Of a stretch of 12,191 nt of DNA, positions 7,636 to 12,191 are shown in pieces. The notes beneath the pieces are model-generated. The model made no database searches, was not told the origin of the DNA, and was given only the letters and a program-made list of their open reading frames with translations. The stretch is from assembly GCA_011522945.1 (NCBI GenBank), contig WTHY01000127.1:1-12191 (forward strand). Direction: 5' to 3'. Position 1 is the stretch's first letter. The number at the start of each line of letters is the position of its first letter. The position numbers and the translations under genes were made by a program. This DNA is from Alphaproteobacteria bacterium (GTDB taxonomy: Bacteria; Pseudomonadota; Alphaproteobacteria; Puniceispirillales; Puniceispirillaceae).

Positions 7636-8574
7636 CTAGGCGAGGAATGTCTTACCGCCGCATGCATCCAGCAAGTCTGCCCCAACTGCATCACCGAGCT
7701 GCACTGCCTCTGCGCGTGGAGCGGTTTTTTCTGTCTGAAACATCTGGGTGCCATCAGGCGATAAGACAGCGCCCTGAAGTCTGATAGTATCGCCGTTCAA
7801 ATCCGCATAAGCAGAAATAGGTGTCCGGCAGGAACCGTCAAGATGTGCCAACATAGCTCGTTCTGCTGTTGTGCAGTCAGCTGCGTCTTGATCATGTAAA
7901 GCTGACAAAATTGCCTGAACAGCATCTGAACGCTCTGTGCCCGTTGCAATCTGGAGTGCTAACGCCCCTTGCGCAGCCGATGGCGGCATAATGTCAATAT
8001 CTATGGGGCTATATGATATATCTAAAGCCAGCCGCTGCAGGCCAGCTACAGCCAGAATGATCGCATCGAACTCGCCGGCATCCAAACGGGACAAGCGGCT
8101 ATTTACATTGCCACGCAAAAGCTGAATATCTAAGTCAGGCCGGTGATATTTTAGCCAGGCATGACGTCTAACAGATGCAGTACCTATAGTTGCCCCTGCT
8201 GGCAATGCCTCTAAAGACTCTGCCCCGACCAGCGCATCTCGCACATCGCCACGTGGCAGAACAGCGGCAATCTGTGTGCCGTCTGCCAGAGTTGTTTCCA
8301 TATCTTTCATAGAATGAATGGCAGCATCAGCATCCCCTGCTAAAAGGGCACGTTCTAGCTGCTTAATAAATACACCCTTGCCACCTATTTCAACAAGTGG
8401 CCTATCAAGCACCTGATCACCTCTTGTTGTCATTTTCACAAAGTCTACAGATACTGACTCTGGCAGTGCAGACAGCATATCACGCACAATTTCAGCCTGA
8501 GTCACAGCAAGTGCAGAACTGCGTGTGGCCAGTCGAAAGGGAGTCGCAAAGGTGAAATGTTGCTTGTCATTCAT
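7636..8574 (-). CDS. hemC: Hydroxymethylbilane synthase (porphobilinogen deaminase) HemC
   Basis: HemC joins four porphobilinogen molecules into hydroxymethylbilane using a covalently attached dipyrromethane cofactor. Clear family motifs are RLATRSSALAVTQAEIV (14-30), GGKGVFIKQLERALL (64-78) and HSMKDMET (87-94), which holds the catalytic aspartate D91. The cofactor-binding arginines lie around TASVRRHAWL and LLRGNVNSRL (152-161). The cofactor-bearing cysteine is C249 in LDGSCRTPISAY. The length of 312 is standard. The ATG at 8574 gives a short N-terminal lead before the conserved block. The ribosome site is weak (AGACAGAA-like). It is the first gene of a minus-strand cluster with hemD, the Mic60-like gene and hemY, and its promoter must lie in the 60 bases shared with divergent tsaD. 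Confidence 0.97.
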   Translation of the reverse strand: MNDKQHFTFATPFRLATRSSALAVTQAEIVRDMLSALPESVSVDFVKMTTRGDQVLDRPLVEIGGKGVFIKQLERALLAGDADAAIHSMKDMETTLADGTQIAAVLPRGDVRDALVGAESLEALPAGATIGTASVRRHAWLKYHRPDLDIQLLRGNVNSRLSRLDAGEFDAIILAVAGLQRLALDISYSPIDIDIMPPSAAQGALALQIATGTERSDAVQAILSALHDQDAADCTTAERAMLAHLDGSCRTPISAYADLNGDTIRLQGAVLSPDGTQMFQTEKTAPRAEAVQLGDAVGADLLDACGGKTFLA

Positions 8575-8634
8575 GTGTTCTGTCTAATAGTGTAGCAACG
8601 CGAAAGCAAAGGAAAAAGCGGACAAAAGCCCCTA
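8575..8634. promoter_or_regulatory. Divergent hemC/tsaD promoter region
   Basis: Only 60 bases separate the hemC and tsaD start codons, which face away from each other. Transcription of both operons must therefore start here or inside the opposing gene's 5' end. The plus strand is strongly purine-rich from about 8600 to 8628. On the minus strand, TTGCTT followed by a TACACT/TATTAG stretch is a loose promoter-like pair, but the spacing is poor and I do not assign boxes. Neither gene has a strong ribosome site. The regulatory role follows from geometry; no operator or known binding site is recognisable. Confidence 0.45.
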
Positions 8635-9735
8635 ATGAGTATGATTCACAATCCATCATATATAAATCAGCCAGCATCATTTGAGTCAGATGCGATCATA
8701 CTTGGTATTGAGAGCAGCTGTGATGAGACAGCAGCGGCAATTGTTCGTGGTGACGGGCATATATTTGCCAATGAGATTGCATCTCAAGCTGAAATGCATG
8801 CCACGCATGGTGGGGTCGTCCCCGAAATTGCAGCCCGTTCGCACCTAGATACGATTGGCCCTGTGATAGAGCGTGCGCTCACATCCGCAAATCTAAATCC
8901 TAGTGATTTAGATGGCATTGCAGCAACTGGCGGTCCCGGACTAATCGGCGGTGTCTTGATAGGCACAATGACAGCCAAATCTATGGCCCTGGCTTTAGAT
9001 AAGCCCTATTATGCTATAAACCATCTAGAGGGACATGCCCTGACAGCGCGTCTGACAGACAAGGTTGAATTTCCATATTTATTATTGTTGATCTCAGGCG
9101 GGCATACACAATTGCTGGCTGTGCATGGCCTTGGACAATATGAGCGTTATGGCACAACGCTAGATGATGCTGCTGGTGAAGCCTTTGACAAGGGCGCAAA
9201 ATTGCTGGGCCTTGGCTATCCAGGCGGGCCTGCTATCGAATTGGCAGCAGCTAATGGAAATCCAAAAGCAATCACCCTGCCAAATCCACGTAGCCAGTAT
9301 GACGATTGTCATTTTTCTTTTTCCGGCTTAAAAACAGCGCTAGCACAGAAAATCGATGCCTTTAAGGATACTGTTTCTGCTGCTGATTTTGCCGCCAGTC
9401 TGCAACTAGCTGTCTGCAAGGCGCTTGTAAAACGCACTGAAAACGCTATGCAGAAATTTGCCGCAGAGACAGGGGCCAGACAACTGGTCATTGCAGGCGG
9501 TGTTGCAGCCAATAAAATGATTGGTCAGGGGCTGGCAGATGCCGCTGCTCGGCATGCGTTTCAACTTGCCATACCACCGGCCGGGCTATGTACAGATAAT
9601 GCCGCAATGATCGCCTGGGCTGGCTGTGAATATCACGCAGCAGACCTGCCATCATCTCTAGATTTTGCACCACGGCCGCGCTGGCCACTTGACCCAGATG
9701 CAGCGCCACCACCTGGCCGCGGCGTCCGTCAGTAA
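8635..9735 (+). CDS. tsaD: tRNA N6-adenosine threonylcarbamoyltransferase TsaD
   Basis: TsaD transfers the threonylcarbamoyl group to A37 of ANN-decoding tRNAs (t6A), working with TsaB and TsaE in bacteria. Motifs are near perfect: ILGIESSCDETAAAIV (22-37), the metal ligands H130 and H134 in NHLEGHA, LLISGGHTQLL (151-161) and DDAAGEAFDKGAKLLGLGYP (167-186). FSFSGLKTAL (228-237), IAGGVAANK (286-294) and CTDNAAMIAWAG, with ligand D321, complete the set. The length of 366 includes about 20 unusual N-terminal residues before the conserved start of the family. No in-frame ATG, GTG or TTG occurs between codon 3 and that block, so the extension appears real. ATG codons 1 and 3 are both possible starts. 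The stop is followed one base later by the gpsA ATG, showing an operon. Confidence 0.97.
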   Translation: MSMIHNPSYINQPASFESDAIILGIESSCDETAAAIVRGDGHIFANEIASQAEMHATHGGVVPEIAARSHLDTIGPVIERALTSANLNPSDLDGIAATGGPGLIGGVLIGTMTAKSMALALDKPYYAINHLEGHALTARLTDKVEFPYLLLLISGGHTQLLAVHGLGQYERYGTTLDDAAGEAFDKGAKLLGLGYPGGPAIELAAANGNPKAITLPNPRSQYDDCHFSFSGLKTALAQKIDAFKDTVSAADFAASLQLAVCKALVKRTENAMQKFAAETGARQLVIAGGVAANKMIGQGLADAAARHAFQLAIPPAGLCTDNAAMIAWAGCEYHAADLPSSLDFAPRPRWPLDPDAAPPPGRGVRQ

Positions 9736-9736
9736 T

Positions 9737-10714
9737 ATGCGTACAAATCAACATATTGTCATAGGAGGGGGAAGCTGGGGCGCTGCCATTGCTGACCAGC
9801 TACAACGTGCTGGACAGTGCGCGTCGCTTCTCGTTCGAGATGCCAAGACAGCAGAAAATCTGGCACAAAGACATGTCAGACAATTACCTGATATATCTCT
9901 TGCAGCGCCATTGACTGCCACAACCGCGCCAGAACAGCTTAGCAAGGCAGATTATATTTATATCGTAGTACCTCTGGCTGCACATGCGCAGACAATCACA
10001 TTGATCAAGCAATTTGCCCGCGCTGGAACCCCTTTGATACTTGCCTCAAAAGGCCTAATGCCAGATGCCGCGCGTGGCGCAGTCTTCCTGCCAGAATGGC
10101 TAGATGATATTGTACCAGAATTCCCATCAATTATGCTAAGTGGCCCAACTTTTGCTGATGAAGTCATTTCAGGGAAGCCTGCAGCTCTTGTTGCTGCTAG
10201 TAGAATAGAAGCACAGGCAACAGATATAGCCTCTATCTTTCAGGGGAGTAATTTGCGTGTTTATTCCAGCACTGACCCGCTTGGTGTTGCGCTTGGCGGT
10301 GCCGTGAAAAACATCATTGCGATTGCAGCTGGCATAGCCACAGGCCTGTCGCTTGGTGATAATGCACGTGCTGCTCTTATCACACGCGGACTTGCCGAGA
10401 TGCAGAGGCTTGCACAGGCTATCAGGGCAGATGTGCATACCTTATCCGGCCTATCCGGCATGGGAGATTTAATGCTCAGCTGCGCTGGCCCACATTCACG
10501 CAATATGGCATTTGGCCTTGCGCTTGGGTCAGGAGAAGTCCCGTCCAGCAATCTTAGTGAAGGTCGAAATGCAGCTGCTCTTGTCACTGCACGGGCCGCT
10601 TTTGAAAATATCGATATGCCACTTTGTTTTGCCATTGATCAGATCCTAAATCATGGTCAAGGACTACAAGATACATTAACAGCATTACTTAGCCGGCATG
10701 CTGGCACTGAATAG
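9737..10714 (+). CDS. gpsA: NAD(P)+-dependent glycerol-3-phosphate dehydrogenase GpsA
   Basis: GpsA reduces dihydroxyacetone phosphate to sn-glycerol 3-phosphate, the backbone for phospholipids. The ATG at 9737 puts the Rossmann dinucleotide motif GGGSWGAAIA at residues 10-19, as expected for the family. The open frame runs back to 9665, but those codons lie inside tsaD and encode an unrelated leader, so I reject the longer start. Further motifs are ASKGL (103-107), LSGPTFADEV (134-143), the catalytic lysine K191 in GGAVKNIIAIAAG and NARAALITRGLAEM (209-222). LSGLSGMGDLMLSC (246-259) and SRNMAFG (264-270) complete them. The length is 325. The ribosome site is weak and the gene starts one base after the tsaD stop, so translation is probably coupled to tsaD. 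Confidence 0.96.
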   Translation: MRTNQHIVIGGGSWGAAIADQLQRAGQCASLLVRDAKTAENLAQRHVRQLPDISLAAPLTATTAPEQLSKADYIYIVVPLAAHAQTITLIKQFARAGTPLILASKGLMPDAARGAVFLPEWLDDIVPEFPSIMLSGPTFADEVISGKPAALVAASRIEAQATDIASIFQGSNLRVYSSTDPLGVALGGAVKNIIAIAAGIATGLSLGDNARAALITRGLAEMQRLAQAIRADVHTLSGLSGMGDLMLSCAGPHSRNMAFGLALGSGEVPSSNLSEGRNAAALVTARAAFENIDMPLCFAIDQILNHGQGLQDTLTALLSRHAGTE

Positions 10715-10732
10715 ATTTTAAGGAGATAAAAA

Positions 10733-11152
10733 ATGGCATATTGGCTGTTTAAGTCCGAGCCAAATACCTGGTCATGGGATGATCAGGTCAAAAAAGGTGA
10801 TGTTGGTGAAGGCTGGGACGGGGTGCGTAACTATCAGGCCTCGAATAATATGAAAGCTATGAAAGTTGGCGACCTTGGCTTTTTTTATCATTCTGTCAAA
10901 GAGAAACAGATTGTTGGCATCGTAGAGGTAATAGAAGAATATCACCCAGATCCAACAGATGCCTCTGGTCGCTTTGGCATGGTGACAGTCAAAGCTATTT
11001 GCCCTGTAGGCAAGGCAGTTACGCTTGCTGATATCAAGGCAGAGCCAGCCTTAGCCGATCTTGCACTTGTCCGGCAATCTCGCTTATCTGTTGTGCCTGT
11101 CAATGATGTGGAATGGGATATCATCTGCGCGATGGCAGACACAAAACCGTAA
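10733..11152 (+). CDS. EVE-domain protein
   Basis: This small cytoplasmic protein consists almost entirely of one EVE domain, a PUA-related fold thought to bind modified bases in nucleic acid; the human relative is THYN1. Family marks are the N-terminal YWLFKSEPNTWSWDDQ (3-18), WDGVRNYQASNNM (28-40), VGDLGFFYHS (45-54) and RQSRLSVVPV (114-123). The length of 139 matches single-domain members. A good ribosome site, AGGAG (10721-10725), lies 7 bases before the ATG. It follows gpsA after 18 bases and so is likely the third gene of the tsaD operon. Its ligand and role are unknown. Residence beside a tRNA-modification gene makes a modified RNA base a reasonable guess, but this is inference. No restriction or defence gene lies nearby. 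Confidence 0.92.
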   Translation: MAYWLFKSEPNTWSWDDQVKKGDVGEGWDGVRNYQASNNMKAMKVGDLGFFYHSVKEKQIVGIVEVIEEYHPDPTDASGRFGMVTVKAICPVGKAVTLADIKAEPALADLALVRQSRLSVVPVNDVEWDIICAMADTKP

Positions 11153-11208
11153 GACGCTATACAGACGCAAACAGCAGCTGGGCAGACTTAGCCAACTTAG
11201 CTGTTAGC

Positions 11209-11580
11209 TTACGTTTCATCAGCGTTTGTCGGCCGTAATATAAAATACAAATTGCGTGCATATATGAAGAGGCCGAGACCCTGACCACAGATAATCACAG
11301 GGTCTTTGCGCCATAATGCGTACATGAGCAATACAAACCCACCGCCGATAGAAAAATACCAGAAGGCTATCGGAATAACAGATTTGCTCTCTTGCTCAGA
11401 GCGCAGCCATTGAATGATAAAGCGCATAGCAAATAGCAACTGACCACCAAAACCAACAAAGATCATGATAGTTTCAGGCTTGGTTGCAAGTGAGTCTGGC
11501 AGAAATGGTAAAATCGTAACCAGCACATTTCCAACAGCTAAGGCTGCTGCACCTATTGCTTGTGAAATGGCATCAAGCAT
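11209..11580 (-). CDS. Small LAB_N-domain membrane protein (lipid A biosynthesis-associated)
   Basis: This stand-alone membrane protein matches the domain found at the N-terminus of some lipid-A-disaccharide synthases (LAB_N, COG3952). Diagnostic pieces are VGFGGQLLFAMRFIIQWLRS (42-61), SVIPIAFWYFSIGG (67-80), the RKDPVI turn (91-96), GQGLGLFIYARNLYFI (99-114). It has about three core membrane helices plus an extra hydrophobic N-terminal segment (about 8-28), bringing it to 123 residues. No catalytic LpxB domain is attached. The ATG at 11580 overlaps the stop of the upstream glycosyltransferase by one base (TAATG) and has an AAGGA ribosome site just before it, so the pair is translationally coupled. 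The likely role is helping the glycosyltransferase product work in lipid-linked sugar transfer to the envelope, for example by moving or presenting the lipid carrier. That role is inference. Confidence 0.88.
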   Translation of the reverse strand: MLDAISQAIGAAALAVGNVLVTILPFLPDSLATKPETIMIFVGFGGQLLFAMRFIIQWLRSEQESKSVIPIAFWYFSIGGGFVLLMYALWRKDPVIICGQGLGLFIYARNLYFILRPTNADET

Positions 11581-12191
11581 TATCTATCATCCTTAATTTT
11601 TTCCATTTCTGACACTTTGCCGGGCTTTGCTGATCGGCGAATAAGCCAAATCACCCCAAGTAAATCAGATATACCTACAATCATCCGATTGAGGTTTGTA
11701 TATTTAGAAGACCCGATCATACGGCCACGATGCTGCACAGGCACTGCTAAAACCACCCCACCTTCACGCCTAACAAGCGCTGGCATGAAACGATGCATAT
11801 GATTGAAAAATGGCAAGCGGCGGAACAAATCTGTATCAACAACTTTGATACCACAACCAGAATCAGGATGCGTGTCCTGTAAAATAGTACGCCGTATCCA
11901 GCGCGCCAATATAGAGGCATACCGTTTTGCTGCAGTATCTTTACGGTTGACCCGCACACCGCCTGCCATACCTTCTGATGGCTTCATCTCTTCCAGCGCA
12001 TCAATTAGATTTGGCAGATCAGCTGGCACATTCTGACCATCCCCATCTAGAACAGCCGTCAGCTTGCCACGCGCACGCAATAAGCCTGTGCGCAGCGCAG
12101 CACTTTGACCAGATCGATGTTCATGTGTGAATACGCGGAGCTCTGTAATATCCTCACAGGCAGCCTGCAATTCATCCGCAGAGCCATCATC
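11580..12191 (-). CDS. Family 2 glycosyltransferase (dolichol/undecaprenyl-phosphate sugar transferase type), 5' end outside window
   Basis: The frame stays open to the right edge, so the start is missing; 203 C-terminal residues are visible. The first visible residues, DDGS, are the nucleotide-sugar-binding part of the GT-A fold. Then come GQSAALRTGLLRA and LDGDGQNVPADLP (48-60), the metal-binding DxD region in its DGDGQN form. DSGCGIKVVDTDLFRRLPFF and HRFMPALVRREGG lead into VPVQHRGRMIGSSKYTNLNR, where sugar-lipid transferases of the DPM1/ArnC kind keep a conserved R-x-x-G-x-SKY. A TTG at 12170 is an internal leucine, not a start. The end is a weakly hydrophobic helix (LLGVIWLI) and a charged tail, without the two-helix anchor of ArnC. 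It probably loads a sugar onto polyprenyl phosphate at the inner membrane. The sugar cannot be determined. Its stop overlaps the LAB_N gene start. Confidence 0.9.
   Translation of the reverse strand, partial: DDGSADELQAACEDITELRVFTHEHRSGQSAALRTGLLRARGKLTAVLDGDGQNVPADLPNLIDALEEMKPSEGMAGGVRVNRKDTAAKRYASILARWIRRTILQDTHPDSGCGIKVVDTDLFRRLPFFNHMHRFMPALVRREGGVVLAVPVQHRGRMIGSSKYTNLNRMIVGISDLLGVIWLIRRSAKPGKVSEMEKIKDDR

Noticed and set aside
9665..9736. Longer gpsA reading frame beginning inside tsaD
   Set aside because: The 24 extra codons overlap tsaD in another frame and precede the Rossmann motif with histidine-rich, non-family sequence. The ATG at 9737, one base after the tsaD stop, gives the expected GpsA N-terminus.
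10261..10635. 124-residue open frame on the minus strand opposite gpsA
   Set aside because: It is a shadow of the strongly conserved gpsA coding region, rich in alanine, serine and proline, with no family features.
11170..11205. Possible terminator hairpin between the EVE and LAB_N genes (AACAGC paired with GCTGTT)
   Set aside because: There are only six base pairs around a 24-base loop and no T run on either strand; this is too weak to call although a terminator would be expected between convergent genes.
12168..12170. TTG as start of the glycosyltransferase
   Set aside because: The frame continues upstream to the window edge with DDGS, a conserved GT2 motif, so this codon is an internal leucine and the gene is truncated by the window.

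Overview
The window reads as chromosomal housekeeping DNA from an alphaproteobacterium with moderate GC. Two things point there: the hemC-hemD-mitofilin-hemY cluster divergent from tsaD-gpsA-EVE, and the protein motifs themselves. A marine SAR116-type (Puniceispirillum-like) bacterium would fit the composition and gene style, but that is a guess without database comparison. Coding density is very high, genes are tightly packed, and I see no tRNA, rRNA, CRISPR array, insertion sequence or phage gene.

Layout. (1) 1-4434, plus strand: the end of a branched-chain (hydrophobic) amino acid ABC importer operon, with ATPase livF, permeases livH and livM, then a 132-base structured gap and the periplasmic binding protein. 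The second ATPase, livG, is not in the window and is probably just upstream. (2) 4440-4490: a strong hairpin terminator that works in both directions. It lies between the binding-protein gene and the convergent hem cluster. (3) 4483-8574, minus strand, read from right to left: hemC, hemD, a mitofilin/Mic60-like membrane protein and the TPR protein HemY. (4) 8575-8634: a 60-base divergent promoter region. (5) 8635-11152, plus strand: tsaD (tRNA t6A modification), gpsA (glycerol-3-phosphate dehydrogenase) and a small EVE-domain protein. (6) 11209-12191, minus strand: a family 2 glycosyltransferase, cut by the window edge, whose stop overlaps the start of a small LAB_N (lipid-A synthase N-terminal-like) membrane protein. 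This looks like a lipid-linked sugar or lipid A modification pair.

How the genes fit together. The liv genes make one importer: binding protein in the periplasm, LivH/LivM in the inner membrane, LivF (plus unseen LivG) on the cytoplasmic face. HemC and HemD are consecutive enzymes that turn porphobilinogen into uroporphyrinogen III. The two membrane proteins downstream of them belong to families linked to envelope organisation rather than to a heme catalytic step.

I found no clearly new system. The observations most worth a second look are the predicted multi-stem RNA between livM and the binding-protein gene, the bacterial Mic60-like gene translationally coupled to hemY, the EVE protein in a tsaD-gpsA operon, and the GT2/LAB_N pair. 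Two starts need care: gpsA starts at 9737, not at the longest open frame at 9665, and the glycosyltransferase frame stays open past the right edge.
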